Notes: generated from the letters alone by a model not told the origin. 64,000 nt of DNA from Faecalibacillus faecis (GCF_003024675.1 NZ_PYLP01000006.1:1-64000), one strand, 5' to 3'; shown: positions 1-11,135, counted from the first letter of the stretch. Translations and numbers: made by a program.

Positions 1-38
1 TAAGCGGACTGATACTAATAGGTCGAGGGCTTGACCGA
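1..38 (+). rRNA. 23S rRNA, 3' end (partial)
   Basis: The first bases are the conserved 3' terminal segment of bacterial 23S rRNA (the stretch containing GGACTGATACTAATAGGTCG followed by the closing strand ending near GCTTGACC). Only the last ~38 nt lie in the window and the exact 3' end is approximate. The 5S gene follows on the same strand, so the window starts at the tail of an rRNA operon. Confidence 0.9.
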
Positions 39-110
39 AAAGGCAAGCGAGCTTGAAAGAAAGAGACTACTATCTGGTTTTGAGTGTCCTGAAGGATACT
101 TTAAGAGAAG

Positions 111-221
<111 letters not shown>

Positions 222-245
222 TTTTTTTTATATCTTTACTTTATT

Positions 246-281
246 AAAACCACCTGACTTTCTTGCCAGGTGGTTTTTAGA
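246..281. terminator. Bidirectional terminator between 5S rRNA and pdxR
   Basis: AAAACCACCTG (246-256) pairs perfectly with CAGGTGGTTTT (266-276) over a 9-nt loop, with A-rich and T-rich flanks on both sides. It can stop the rRNA operon going right and pdxR going left, and overlaps the pdxR stop region. Confidence 0.85.
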
Positions 282-1665
282 TACACTGTTTCAGCTTTTC
301 TACAATTAGACCTATTTTTTCACTATCTAATGATGAGTAGTTCATAACATAAATATTCTTGTTTTCCTTATTATTTTTATAATATTGCGAAAGTGGACTT
401 AATCTTATTCCTTTACTATAAGCATTATTTATAATGTCTTTTTCTTCTTTTGTACTTTTTATTTTCATTAAAAAATGAACGCCAGCAGTTTCATTATAAA
501 TTTCAATTTTATTATTTAGACTACTCGTTTGAAAGGCATTTAAGATTGTATTTTGTTTTTTTAAATAATAATTTCTCAAACGATTAATATGTCTTTCAAA
601 ATGTCCGTTTTCAATAAATCTTGAAAGAGTATATTGTTCAAAATTTGAAACTGTACATGAATAAAATGAAAGACGTCTATAATATTCATCAGCTAATGAC
701 TCTGGTAATACCATATAAGACATACGGATAGTTGATGATAAAGTTTTAGTAAAGGTATTCATGTAGATGACTTTATCGGAAACATCTATGCTTTGTAAAG
801 TTGGAATGGGTTTTCCACCTAATCTTAATTCACTATCATAATCATCTTCAATGATATAATGTTTTTCAACTTTATTTGCCCATCCTAGAAGTTCATACCT
901 TCTTGAAATTGGCATAACAATACCTGTAGGAAAATGATGAGATGGAGAGATGTGTATTACATCAATTTTCTTTTCTTCTAATTCATTTGGATCTATTCCA
1001 TAATCATCTATATCCACATATTCAAAATCAACATTCATACTTTTATAAATTTGGGCAGTTTTTGGATAACCAGGATTTTCTAAGCCATATTTAACATCAT
1101 TTCCTAAAAGTTGAATAATCAAGCTATATAGATATTCTGTACCTGCACCAATAATGATTTGTTCAGGTTTAATATTCATATCTCTAAAATCTTTTAAGAA
1201 ATTCGCAATATTTTTTCTTAATTCAAGAATACCACCACAAGGTGAGTTGATCATTAGTTCTTTTTGATTATCTCTTAGTACTTCTTTCATTGTTTTGATC
1301 CATGTAGTAAAGGGAAAGATATCACTTTCTGTTTGATTACTAGAAAAATCAGCTAAGTAGTGATTATGTCCACTTGTTAAAACCACTTTCTCTTTATTCA
1401 TTTGTTTTTTAGAAGGAATATTTTTTAAATCAGCGACATAAAATCCTTTCTTTGGTAATGAATAAATAAAACCTTCAGACATAAGTAAACTATAAGCATT
1501 TTCAACAGTAATAATACTTACTCCAAGATTTTTTGAAAAAGGTCTCTTTGATGGTAATCTTTCTCCCGGTTTTATGTTTCCTAAAATAATGTCTTTTTTT
1601 ATACATTTATAAATATATTCATAAAGGGAATCTGACCCTATATTTGTAAGATTATATGTTAACAT
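277..1665 (-). CDS. pdxR: MocR/GntR-family PLP-dependent regulator, PdxR type
   Basis: 462 aa, the usual MocR length. An N-terminal GntR winged helix-turn-helix (about residues 10-78) is joined to a fold-type I aminotransferase-like domain (about 100-460). PLP-site residues are visible: Lys307 in NTFTKTLSS, the EDDYDSEL segment with Asp275, and SPSHHFPTG. The start has a GAGGAGGAAT Shine-Dalgarno. It is divergent from pdxST with 113 bp between starts, the standard arrangement for PdxR, which senses PLP and controls the PLP synthase genes (family knowledge). A different MocR role is possible, but the position argues strongly for PdxR. Confidence 0.85.
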   Translation of the reverse strand: MLTYNLTNIGSDSLYEYIYKCIKKDIILGNIKPGERLPSKRPFSKNLGVSIITVENAYSLLMSEGFIYSLPKKGFYVADLKNIPSKKQMNKEKVVLTSGHNHYLADFSSNQTESDIFPFTTWIKTMKEVLRDNQKELMINSPCGGILELRKNIANFLKDFRDMNIKPEQIIIGAGTEYLYSLIIQLLGNDVKYGLENPGYPKTAQIYKSMNVDFEYVDIDDYGIDPNELEEKKIDVIHISPSHHFPTGIVMPISRRYELLGWANKVEKHYIIEDDYDSELRLGGKPIPTLQSIDVSDKVIYMNTFTKTLSSTIRMSYMVLPESLADEYYRRLSFYSCTVSNFEQYTLSRFIENGHFERHINRLRNYYLKKQNTILNAFQTSSLNNKIEIYNETAGVHFLMKIKSTKEEKDIINNAYSKGIRLSPLSQYYKNNKENKNIYVMNYSSLDSEKIGLIVEKLKQCI

Positions 1666-1778
1666 AAATGATTCCTCCTCAAACTGACCTTAATGGATAT
1701 ATTTAATTTGAATATTTTAATATGTTCACATTTAAGTATAATAAAAGCCATAACAAAAGTAAACAGGGGGATTAAAAA
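1666..1778 (+). promoter_or_regulatory. pdxR/pdxS divergent control region
   Basis: AT-rich intergenic region between divergent starts. A clear -10 (TATAAT, 1737-1742) serves pdxS, but no good -35 lies at 17 bp, which fits an activator-dependent promoter as known for PdxR targets. The pdxS Shine-Dalgarno is AGGGGG just upstream of 1779. I could not define PdxR half-sites with confidence. Confidence 0.55.
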
Positions 1779-2654
1779 ATGTTAAATGAAAGATATGCAT
1801 TAAATAAACAATTAGCACAAATGTTAAAAGGTGGTGTTATTATGGATGTAACAACACCTGAACAAGCAAAAATTGCAGAAGAAGCTGGAGCATGTGCAGT
1901 TATGGCGCTTGAAAGAATTCCTGCAGATATTCGTGCAGCAGGGGGAGTTGCAAGAATGTCTGATCCAAAAATGATTCAAGAAATTCAAGCAGCAGTAAGC
2001 ATTCCAGTTATGGCAAAATGTCGTATTGGACACTTTGTAGAAGCACAGCTTTTACAAGCAATTGAAATTGATTATATTGATGAAAGTGAAGTTTTATCAC
2101 CAGCAGATGATGTTTATCATGTCAATAAAAGAGAATTTGAAGTACCATTTGTATGTGGTGCCAAAGATTTAGGGGAAGCGCTTCGTCGTATCAATGAAGG
2201 GGCAAGCATGATTCGTACAAAAGGAGAACCAGGAACAGGAGATATCGTTCAAGCCGTTCGTCATATGAGAATGATGAATAAACAAATTGCCCAAATTTCG
2301 GCTCTTAGAAAAGATGAACTTTTCGAAGTTGCAAAACAATTACAAGTACCATATGAACTTGTAGAATATGTTCACGATCATAAAAAATTACCAGTTGTTA
2401 ACTTTGCTGCTGGCGGAGTCGCTACACCTGCAGATGCAGCATTAATGATGCAATTAGGGGCAGAAGGAGTCTTTGTTGGTTCAGGAATCTTTAAATCAGG
2501 AAATCCTAAAAAACGTGCTGCTGCGATTGTTAAAGCTGTTACAAATTATACAGATGCTAAATTGATTGCAAAATTATCTGAAGATTTAGGGGAAGCAATG
2601 GTTGGTATTAATGAACAAGAAATTGAAATCTTAATGGCTGAAAGAGGTAAATAA
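1779..2654 (+). CDS. pdxS: Pyridoxal 5'-phosphate synthase, lyase subunit PdxS
   Basis: 291 aa (beta/alpha)8 barrel that makes PLP from ribose 5-phosphate, glyceraldehyde 3-phosphate and ammonia in the DXP-independent route. Catalytic residues are in place: Asp23 (GGVIMDVT), Lys80 ([10 protein letters not shown]) and Lys148 ([11 protein letters not shown]), and the C-terminal phosphate-binding glycines ([20 protein letters not shown]) are intact. The stop codon overlaps the pdxT start (TAATG), so the two subunits are translationally coupled. Full length, no lesions seen. Confidence 0.97.
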   Translation: MLNERYALNKQLAQMLKGGVIMDVTTPEQAKIAEEAGACAVMALERIPADIRAAGGVARMSDPKMIQEIQAAVSIPVMAKCRIGHFVEAQLLQAIEIDYIDESEVLSPADDVYHVNKREFEVPFVCGAKDLGEALRRINEGASMIRTKGEPGTGDIVQAVRHMRMMNKQIAQISALRKDELFEVAKQLQVPYELVEYVHDHKKLPVVNFAAGGVATPADAALMMQLGAEGVFVGSGIFKSGNPKKRAAAIVKAVTNYTDAKLIAKLSEDLGEAMVGINEQEIEILMAERGK

Positions 2655-3229
2655 TGAAAATTGCGGTTCTCGCTTTACAAGGAGCCTTTATTGAACATGA
2701 AAAAAAGTTAGAACAATTAGGAGCGACTTGTATCGAATTAAGACAAAAAAGTGATCTTGATCAAGATTTTGATGGACTCGTATTACCTGGAGGCGAAAGT
2801 ACGGTTCAAGGAAAGCTTTTAAAAGAATTAGAGATGTTTGATGATTTACAAAAACGTATTCAAGATGGTTTACCAACACTTGCTACATGTGCAGGACTCA
2901 TTTTATTAGCTGATAGAATTGTCAATCAGGATCAAACTTACTTTTCAACAATACCTATGACGGTTAAAAGAAATGCTTATGGTAGACAACTAGGAAGTTT
3001 TCATACCATTGAAGAAATGAAAGGATTAGGAAAAGTACCTATGACTTTTATTCGCGCACCTTATATTGAAAGTGTACAAGAAGGCGTTGATATTCTTTCT
3101 GAAGTAAATGACCATATTATCGCTGTTCAATATAAAAATCAACTAGCACTTGCTTTTCATCCTGAACTTGATGAAAATCATTCTATTCATCAATATTTTA
3201 TAAATATGATTAAAAAGTCTACGAGGTAG
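2654..3229 (+). CDS. pdxT: PLP synthase glutaminase subunit PdxT
   Basis: 191 aa class I-like glutaminase that feeds ammonia to PdxS. The catalytic triad is visible: nucleophile Cys79 in LATCAGLIL, and His169/Glu171 in AFHPELDE; the LPGGEST oxyanion segment is at about 44-50. The start overlaps the pdxS stop by one base. A terminator overlaps its stop codon. With pdxS and the divergent pdxR this is a complete regulated vitamin B6 synthesis locus. Confidence 0.96.
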   Translation: MKIAVLALQGAFIEHEKKLEQLGATCIELRQKSDLDQDFDGLVLPGGESTVQGKLLKELEMFDDLQKRIQDGLPTLATCAGLILLADRIVNQDQTYFSTIPMTVKRNAYGRQLGSFHTIEEMKGLGKVPMTFIRAPYIESVQEGVDILSEVNDHIIAVQYKNQLALAFHPELDENHSIHQYFINMIKKSTR

Positions 3230-3240
3230 GCTTTTTTCTT
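3212..3240 (+). terminator. Terminator of pdxST
   Basis: AAAAAGTCTAC (3212-3222) pairs with GTAGGCTTTTT (3226-3236) with one G-U pair over a 3-nt loop, followed by T residues; the pdxT TAG lies inside the stem. Confidence 0.8.
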
Positions 3241-3268
3241 ATATAATAGAAATAAAGGAAGTGTTAAG

Positions 3269-4048
3269 ATGAATCATCATATAGAAGTAGTGAATTCTAA
3301 TATAAAATATCCAATTATTTTTTATAATCATTTTTTTAATCAAAATCGACCTGTAACATCACATTTTCACAAGGATGTTGAAGTCGTTTATATCGTCTCA
3401 GGAAAATTAGAGGCATATATTGATGGAAAAAATGAAATATTTCATCAAGGAGAAATGTTTATCGTTAATAGTCATGTTATTCATCAATTTATATTTTTGG
3501 AAGAAACGCATATTTATACTTATCTTCTTTCAATAGATGTATTTAATGAGTTTAATATCAAATACAATACATTTAAGTTAAGAACACCATTAGATGTAGA
3601 ATGGATGAAACCTTGGTTAGAAATGAAAAATTGCCAAGAACTAGCCTCTTTAGACAAACATATTTTAATGTATCAACTTTATCAAAAAATAATTCAGGAC
3701 TGTTTAATTGAAATAAAAAAAGAAACAAAATTAAATGATATTTCCTTTATATTAGATGAGATAGAGAAAAAGTAAGCACAAAATCTTTCACTTGAATTTC
3801 TTGCAAAAAAGTTTCATTTTCATCCTAATTCATTGACACGCTATTTTAAAAAACAAACAGGAACAACTTTTTATCAATATCTACAAAAAATTCGATTAAA
3901 GCATGCTTATTATGATTTAATGCATACGGATATGAAAATTATTGATATTGCTTTAAATAATGGATTTAAAAATGTGAAATCCTTTGAAAAAGTCTTTCAA
4001 AATGAATATAAAAAACACCTACAAATTATAGAAAAGGTTTATAATTGA
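3269..4048 (+). pseudogene. AraC-family regulator broken by one in-frame TAA
   Basis: Codons 1-168 encode an AraC-type N-terminal cupin sensor (HFHKDVEVVYIVSGKLEAYIDG) and the start of the DNA-binding domain. An in-frame TAA follows (3773-3775), after which the same frame continues AQNLSLEFLAKKFHFHPN through the two helix-turn-helix motifs (RYFKKQTGTTFYQYLQKIRL and IALNNGFKNVKSFEKVFQ) to 4048. The stop sits where AraC proteins normally have Tyr, so one base change explains it. It lies 71 bp before a GH13 gene with the same kind of lesion; an AraC beside a glycosidase is usually its sugar-responsive activator. The first half could still be made as a 168-aa cupin fragment. Confidence 0.88.
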
Positions 4049-4095
4049 CTATTAATTGTTTAAAAAAGCAATGAATATATTTTAAGAATAGTTAG

Positions 4096-5775
<1,680 letters not shown>

Positions 5776-5789
5776 GCTCTGCTTTTACA

Positions 5790-6815
5790 TTAAATATGAT
5801 ATTCCATAGGATAAGTTAAATAATCTAAACGATCTAATTCATCAACTGTAACTACACCAGCAGGTGCAACCAAAACAGTTGGAATACGATTGACAATTGT
5901 TGCACACGTATGTTCAACCGTTGCAGGTTTTACAACATGAAACTCTGTATCTGGTTCACCTGTAATTTTCCAATCACACATATCACCATCATCTTCACCA
6001 TAGACTTTACCAATACATTGTGTTTCAATAACAGGACCTTGGAAAGTTTCTGTTGTTACAACAGCAGCCATTCCAATACAGTTTCCTTTTGGAATTGTTT
6101 CACCTAAAGTTGATGAATATAAGTCTGTTTCATGGAAATAAGGAACACATTTTTGTGTTTGAGATTTAATTGTCCATCCCATGCGTGCTGCTAAGGCTTC
6201 ATTTGAATTCCATACATATGAAGGTTCTAATACTTCAGGATGGGCAATACATGCTTCAAATTCTTCAGGAGTTAAACCAACACCATGAGCTTTTGCAAGA
6301 GCTAATCCATAATCTTCGACATTATAACTTACAGCACCTTCAATCTTTTTAATAGAATGACATCCACCGGCTACTAAACCAACCATATTTACCCAGAAGA
6401 TATCTTCCATACCACTACCAACAAAAGTACATCCATTTTCTTTTGCAATAACATCTAATTGATTTGTACGAACTGGATCTGTTGTCCAACTATATGTTGC
6501 TTCTTCACATGTAGAAATAACACTAATTCCTCTTGATAAACATTTTACATAATGATCGAAGCAATCACTGACTAAACTAAATAAAGTGACAACAGCGATA
6601 TCAGGATCTGTTTCATCTAAAACTTTATCTGCTTGATCACTAATACATACGCCTGTTTTAACACCAAGTTCTGCAAAATCACCAATATCCATTCCTACAA
6701 TTGCGGGATTTGTATCAATGGCCCCAACAATCATTGCTCCATTTTCATAAAGATAACGGATAATGTATTTTGCCATCTTTCCGCAACCATATTGTACAAC
6801 TTTAATCTTTTCCAT
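5790..6815 (-). CDS. 2,4-diaminopentanoate dehydrogenase-like NAD(P)-dependent oxidoreductase
   Basis: 341 aa. An N-terminal Rossmann fold ([19 protein letters not shown], then [14 protein letters not shown]) resembles DapB/diaminopentanoate dehydrogenases, and the C-terminal half matches the DAP-dehydrogenase family in length and style. In ornithine-fermenting clostridia this enzyme deaminates 2,4-diaminopentanoate; no other ornithine pathway genes are nearby, so the substrate here is unknown. It is read from a MerR-type promoter and lies directly downstream of the merR-like gene, which suggests induction by a small molecule. The start has a GGAGGCATG-type ribosome site. Confidence 0.75.
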   Translation of the reverse strand: MEKIKVVQYGCGKMAKYIIRYLYENGAMIVGAIDTNPAIVGMDIGDFAELGVKTGVCISDQADKVLDETDPDIAVVTLFSLVSDCFDHYVKCLSRGISVISTCEEATYSWTTDPVRTNQLDVIAKENGCTFVGSGMEDIFWVNMVGLVAGGCHSIKKIEGAVSYNVEDYGLALAKAHGVGLTPEEFEACIAHPEVLEPSYVWNSNEALAARMGWTIKSQTQKCVPYFHETDLYSSTLGETIPKGNCIGMAAVVTTETFQGPVIETQCIGKVYGEDDGDMCDWKITGEPDTEFHVVKPATVEHTCATIVNRIPTVLVAPAGVVTVDELDRLDYLTYPMEYHI

Positions 6816-6844
6816 AATTCATGCCTCCTATTTCTTTCAATTAC

Positions 6845-6875
6845 ATCATAGACTCTTATCTAAGAAGAGAGTCAA
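6845..6875 (-). promoter_or_regulatory. MerR-type promoter and operator for the dehydrogenase gene
   Basis: Read on the minus strand: TTGACT (-35; 6870-6875), a spacer of exactly 19 bp (6851-6869), then TATGAT (-10; 6845-6850). The spacer and edges form a dyad, GACTCT...AGAGTC. An overlong 19-bp spacer with a dyad inside it is the hallmark of promoters untwisted by MerR-family activators (established knowledge). The adjacent MerR gene is the obvious regulator. Confidence 0.8.
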
Positions 6876-7724
6876 CTACTTTTTAAAAGAAACAGGAACT
6901 TGTAATCTTAAAAACATAGAACGTTCATGATGATCAAACATACTGAGTTCACTTAAAACTTCACAAATATAATCACCACATATTGTAAGATGATTCATCT
7001 TACAATAATCAAGAAGACGTTTTGCATAATCTATTTCTTGATGAAAATCATCAAGATAAATACAAGCATACATTCCATTTTCAATCACTTGTATTTCTTT
7101 TTCAGGAAAATGATTATCCACAAAAACAAAAATACGATCTGAAATAAATTCTTGTTTTAAAAATCGTTCTTTATTAAGAAAAGTTCCCGCATTACAATAA
7201 TAAATTTGGGGATAATGATGCATAATCAAATCATTCTTTAATTGGGTTAAAAGATGTTCATAAACATTTAAATCGTGTTCATAGAAATTAATATTGGTAT
7301 GCATGACATAGATCCTTCTTCGATCAATATATTCTAAAGTAATTGTCCCGCTTGGGGGTGATTTACGATATCTTTCCAAACTATAAATCGTTCTGGAAAT
7401 AGCATCTTTAGTTCTTTGTAAATCATTGATTTGTATAGAAAGTTGTTGCTTCTTTTTAATTAAAATTGCTTCAATTAAATTAATATCTTCTTTATCAAGA
7501 AGTTCCTTAATTTCTTTAAGATTCATTTGCAGTTCTTTCATATATTGAATCAAATCCAAACGTGCATTTTGTTTAATATCATAATAGCGATAATTTGTCT
7601 CAGGATTAACATATACAGGCTTCAATAAATCAAGTTCATCATACAACCTTAATGTTGTTACCGTGATATGATTCATTTTGGCCATTTCACCAATACTTAA
7701 ATAATCATTATTCATAGTATTCAC
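6876..7724 (-). CDS. MerR-family regulator with C-terminal effector-binding domain
   Basis: 282 aa. The N-terminal MerR winged helix (YLSIGEMAKMNHITVTTLRLYDELDLLKP, then TNYRYYDIKQ) is followed by a dimerising coiled coil (about 80-125) and a ~150-aa C-terminal domain of BmrR/GyrI style, which in relatives binds small hydrophobic or cationic ligands. The gene is followed by a 19-bp-spacer promoter and the dehydrogenase gene, and preceded by a second similar dyad, so it probably controls both itself and the downstream gene. The ligand is unknown. Confidence 0.85.
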   Translation of the reverse strand: MNTMNNDYLSIGEMAKMNHITVTTLRLYDELDLLKPVYVNPETNYRYYDIKQNARLDLIQYMKELQMNLKEIKELLDKEDINLIEAILIKKKQQLSIQINDLQRTKDAISRTIYSLERYRKSPPSGTITLEYIDRRRIYVMHTNINFYEHDLNVYEHLLTQLKNDLIMHHYPQIYYCNAGTFLNKERFLKQEFISDRIFVFVDNHFPEKEIQVIENGMYACIYLDDFHQEIDYAKRLLDYCKMNHLTICGDYICEVLSELSMFDHHERSMFLRLQVPVSFKK

Positions 7725-7742
7725 CTCAAATTCATTATATCA

Positions 7743-7765
7743 AACTCTCATGTTACATAAGAGTT
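7743..7765 (-). promoter_or_regulatory. Second MerR-like dyad, upstream of the merR gene
   Basis: AACTCT (7743-7748) and AGAGTT (7760-7765) form a dyad of the same size as the one at 6851-6873. On the minus strand TATAAT follows a few bases later. This looks like an autoregulatory operator, though the -35 is poor here. Confidence 0.55.
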
Positions 7766-7938
7766 ATTTTAATAATTTAGGTAAAAATAGACAAATAATC
7801 TTATATTTATAAGAGATTTCCTTTTTTACAAAAGATTATGTACAATAGAGATAGTTTTAATCTTAAGAAAATCTTTAGAAATATAAAAAGAAAATATTTA
7901 TAAATCATCTCTATACTTTAAGGCAAGAGGTGAGGAAG

Positions 7939-8028
7939 ATGGAAAGAATAAACAAAATCATTTTAATAAGCTGTGTATATGCAGGTTATATATGTATTAG
8001 TTTTGCATTGTTTTCAATGCTTAGATAA
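7939..8028 (+). CDS. 29-aa single-pass membrane peptide (putative)
   Basis: ATG with a good ribosome site (GAGGTGAGGAAG) opens a 29-codon frame: a short basic start (MERINK) and one hydrophobic helix containing IILISCVYAGYICISF, ending FSMLR. It ends 15 bp before the response-regulator start, in the same direction, so it would be co-transcribed with the two-component system. Small membrane peptides beside kinases sometimes modulate them. The peptide is too short for homology; support is the ribosome site, hydrophobicity and spacing only. Confidence 0.45.
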   Translation: MERINKIILISCVYAGYICISFALFSMLR

Positions 8029-8043
8029 GGAGTTAAAAAGGGA

Positions 8044-8742
8044 ATGGAAAAATATCATGTATTAGTTATCGAAGCTGACATAGAAATTGCCAATGCAATT
8101 AAAATTTATTTACAAAATCAAGGATACGATGTGTATGTTGGAAATGATGGAATTGCAGGTTTAGAAATTGTGGAAAAAGAAACAATTCATCTTGCTATTG
8201 TTGATATTATGATGCCACGTATGGATGGTCTAACAATGGTCGCAAAATTAAGGGAAAAATATGATTTTCCAGTTATTTTTCTTTCAGCAAAATCAGAAGA
8301 TATTGATAAAATCATGGGACTTAATTTAGGTGGTGATGATTATGTTACCAAACCATTTGTACCGATGGAATTAATGGCACGTGTTCGTTCCCATCTAAGA
8401 CGTTATGGACGTTACTTAGATGCGACAGCACCTAAAGAAAGTGATTCTATTTATCTTTGTGGTGGTCTTGAACTGAATGTAGATACTAAAACTGTTTTAG
8501 TTGATGGCAAAAAGGTAAAAGTAACACCAATCGAATTTAAAATATTAGAATTATTAATGAAAAATGCGGGAAAGGTTTTTTCTGCCGATGATATTTATGA
8601 ACGTGTTTGGAATGAAGAAGCCATTAATAGTGAAACAGTGATGGTTCATGTTCGTAATTTAAGAGAAAAAATAGAAATTAATCCTAAAAAACCACAATAT
8701 TTAAAAGTTGTTTGGGGTGTTGGATATAAAATTGATAAATAA
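8044..8742 (+). CDS. OmpR/PhoB-family response regulator
   Basis: 232 aa. The receiver domain (1-120) has the phospho-acceptor Asp54 (AIVDIMMPRMDG), Lys103 (DDYVTKPF) and switch Ser/Thr; the acidic pocket is Glu10/Asp12. The C-terminal winged helix (about 135-230) carries the KVTPIEFKILELLMKNAGKVFS and VWNEEAINSETVMVHVRNLREKI elements. It sits 11 bp upstream of its histidine kinase. Targets are not identifiable. Confidence 0.95.
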   Translation: MEKYHVLVIEADIEIANAIKIYLQNQGYDVYVGNDGIAGLEIVEKETIHLAIVDIMMPRMDGLTMVAKLREKYDFPVIFLSAKSEDIDKIMGLNLGGDDYVTKPFVPMELMARVRSHLRRYGRYLDATAPKESDSIYLCGGLELNVDTKTVLVDGKKVKVTPIEFKILELLMKNAGKVFSADDIYERVWNEEAINSETVMVHVRNLREKIEINPKKPQYLKVVWGVGYKIDK

Positions 8743-8753
8743 TAGGAGGAAAC

Positions 8754-10955
8754 ATGAAAAATAAAAACAGATTACTTAAAATACTTTTATTTTCTGTATT
8801 GATTATTGCCTCATTAGTCACTTATTTAAGTTATGGGGTAAAAGAAAAAACGACTTCGACTAAACTTGATTTTGATAATAATCGAAGTAGAATTACCGAA
8901 ATACTTACAAGTAAAAGTATTTTATTAGATATGAGAATTCAAAGAAGAAAAGGAAATTATGATTTACTTCATTATTATGTTAAAGGTGATGATATTGATC
9001 AACTAAATGTTTATGGTGATTATTCTTTAAAAGATGTTTTTAATGACTATATTTATGAGTTAGATGATGAAAATAATCGTGATACAAAAGGAATCAAATA
9101 TTATGTTTATGATAAAACAGACGAAAAAATCTTTTTCACAAATTCTAAAAAGAATTTAAAAAAAGCATTTGAAACTCAGGATAAAAAAGTATTAAATGAC
9201 TATCAATGGTATACAACCATTGATTATGATGAAAATGGAAATGTTTCTCTTGAAGGAAATCAAACCAGCGATTGGGAAGGATCCTTCTACAATACTTCCT
9301 TTGATCAACTTTTTAAAAATAATTATTTAGATGAAGGTAATAGTGATATTATTAATCAAATAACCATCAATAATCCAACAAACATTAAAGTATTAATTGC
9401 GATACCTAAAAAATTACCAACAAATTGTTATTTAGAACAATTATGTTCTAAACAAGGATCCATTTCTGATGTTTTAATAACCTATGTCTTTATCATTGTT
9501 GCAGCTCTTGTCATTTTTATGTTATTTGTGCCAGTAAGAAAACTGATTGACATTGAGCCTTTTAAAACAGTTGTTAAAGTTAAATTATTCTTTATGTTCT
9601 TTATTTATATTATTTTAATTGCAATGTGGCTTGCTGTCATGACAGAAGTATTAAGGGCCTCTTGGCAAGGAACTTTTGCTTGGATGCTAAGAGAAAGAGG
9701 AATGGCTGGTGCCGGTGTTGCGATTGAACCGATTATCAATGTAGGTGGTTGGTTTGTTTTCTATGCCATGATTATGTATTTTATCTTTTATATCAAATCT
9801 ATTCTTGTTTTTGGTAAAGACTTTATTAAAGAACATACGCTTGTTTGTAGTGCTTATCACTATTTTAAAGATGAAATTAAAAGCTTAACACAATTTGATT
9901 TAAAGAATCAAAAAGGAAATATCATTCTTAAAATAGGTTTAATCAGTGGTATTTATATTGAAGGAATTTTATTATTTGTTTATTTTTTTATGGGAATTAT
10001 AGGAAATCTTTATTATATTAGTCCACGTATTTATCTTATTTTTACATGTTTTGTTTCTTTGGTTTGTGCCATCATTACTATGTTGATTTCTAAAAAGCTA
10101 CTTTCAAAAGTAAGCAATGATTATCAAGTTCTTTTACAATCAGCCAATCATTCAGCTCAAGGTGAATTTAATGATAAAATCAATCAAGATCTTGGTTTAT
10201 TTAATTCACTTAAAGATGAACTTAATTGTATCAATGATGGTTTTAAAGATGCGGTAAGTAAAGAAGTCGCATCACAAAAGATGAAAACAGAATTGATTAG
10301 TAATGTTTCTCATGATTTAAAAACACCTTTAACATCTATTATTTCTTATATTGATTTATTAAAAAATGAAGATTTATCAAAAGAACAACAAGATGAATAT
10401 ATTGATATTTTAGATCGTAATACTAAAAGATTAAAAACACTTATTGAAGATCTATTTGAAGTATCTAAAGTCAATAGTGGTAATATCCAATTAAATCCTA
10501 TAGATTTAGATATTCATGCCTTATTACAACAAGTTCTCTTTGAATATCAAGAACAATTCGAACATCATCATTTAAATCTAAAAAATGATTATGAAAATAA
10601 AAAAATCATTTGTCATTTAGACAGTGAAAAAACTTATCGTGTTTTAGAAAATTTATGTCAAAATATCTGTAAATACGCTTTAGAACATACACGAGTTTAT
10701 TTACAAATCGTTGAAACGAATCAACAAGTTATTGTCGTTTTCAAAAATATTTCAGCACATGAAATATCTAATCCAGGTGATTTAACAGAAAGATTTGTAC
10801 AAGGAGATGCTTCACGTAAAAGTGAAGGTTCTGGTTTAGGACTTGCTATCTGTAAAAGCTTTGTGGAGGTTCAAGGTGGAACTTTTGAAGTGAATGTAGA
10901 TGGTGATCTCTTTAAGACAACAATTATCTTTCCTAAGAAAATAGAAAATGATTAA
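8754..10955 (+). CDS. Multi-pass membrane sensor histidine kinase
   Basis: 733 aa. One N-terminal transmembrane helix (about 8-27), an extracytoplasmic sensor segment of ~210 residues, then five more hydrophobic segments between about 240 and 445, which is more than usual. The catalytic core follows: H-box SNVSHDLKTPLTSI with His520, N-box ENLCQNICKYALEH, and G2 box SEGSGLGLAICKSFVEVQGG. The typical F-box is weak. It pairs with the upstream OmpR-family regulator (SD AGGAGG). The large membrane portion suggests it senses something in or at the membrane. Confidence 0.93.
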   Translation: MKNKNRLLKILLFSVLIIASLVTYLSYGVKEKTTSTKLDFDNNRSRITEILTSKSILLDMRIQRRKGNYDLLHYYVKGDDIDQLNVYGDYSLKDVFNDYIYELDDENNRDTKGIKYYVYDKTDEKIFFTNSKKNLKKAFETQDKKVLNDYQWYTTIDYDENGNVSLEGNQTSDWEGSFYNTSFDQLFKNNYLDEGNSDIINQITINNPTNIKVLIAIPKKLPTNCYLEQLCSKQGSISDVLITYVFIIVAALVIFMLFVPVRKLIDIEPFKTVVKVKLFFMFFIYIILIAMWLAVMTEVLRASWQGTFAWMLRERGMAGAGVAIEPIINVGGWFVFYAMIMYFIFYIKSILVFGKDFIKEHTLVCSAYHYFKDEIKSLTQFDLKNQKGNIILKIGLISGIYIEGILLFVYFFMGIIGNLYYISPRIYLIFTCFVSLVCAIITMLISKKLLSKVSNDYQVLLQSANHSAQGEFNDKINQDLGLFNSLKDELNCINDGFKDAVSKEVASQKMKTELISNVSHDLKTPLTSIISYIDLLKNEDLSKEQQDEYIDILDRNTKRLKTLIEDLFEVSKVNSGNIQLNPIDLDIHALLQQVLFEYQEQFEHHHLNLKNDYENKKIICHLDSEKTYRVLENLCQNICKYALEHTRVYLQIVETNQQVIVVFKNISAHEISNPGDLTERFVQGDASRKSEGSGLGLAICKSFVEVQGGTFEVNVDGDLFKTTIIFPKKIEND

Positions 10956-11052
10956 AAAGGTTATTCCCTGGATCTTACTCTTTCTCCTTCTTCTTATGAT
11001 CAATACAGAAATGATTTTTATGATTTATGAAACTATCTCATTTTTGAGATAG
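10948..11052 (+). CDS. 34-aa hydrophobic peptide overlapping the kinase stop (putative)
   Basis: An ATG overlapping the kinase stop by 8 nt opens a 34-codon frame: MIKKVIPWI, a leucine-rich helix, then an INTEMIFMIYE tail ending in FLR. Its last codons lie in the terminator hairpin. The kinase reading provides translational coupling but there is no independent ribosome site. With the 29-aa ORF at 7939 it would place a tiny membrane peptide on each side of the two-component genes. Confidence 0.3.
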   Translation: MIKKVIPWILLFLLLLMINTEMIFMIYETISFLR

Positions 11053-11057
11053 TTTTT
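11030..11057 (+). terminator. Terminator of the two-component operon
   Basis: AAACTATCTCA (11030-11040) pairs with TGAGATAGTTT (11045-11055) followed by T residues. The left prophage repeat begins inside its T-tract, so integration leaves host termination intact. Confidence 0.85.
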
Positions 11058-11070
11058 CATATTTTGAAAA
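11054..11070 (+). other. Probable prophage attL core (17-bp direct repeat)
   Basis: TTTTCATATTTTGAAAA, an imperfect palindrome, occurs here and again at 51961-51977, just outside the last phage gene. Tyrosine recombinases act at such imperfect palindromes. The two copies bracket about 40.9 kb, the right size for this phage. Choice between this repeat and the 24-bp pair as the crossover site is inference. Confidence 0.6.
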
Positions 11071-11135
11071 AAATATGATTTAAAAATGACGTAAAATCAA
11101 GGGGTTTGGGCGATTAAATGTTACTAAATGTACAC

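Noticed and set aside
1824-2033. Minus-strand Cys/Asn-rich frame in pdxS
   Set aside because: Shadow of the highly conserved pdxS codons.
7801-7938. Riboswitch upstream of the two-component system
   Set aside because: AT-rich leader without a recognisable aptamer or terminator hairpin.
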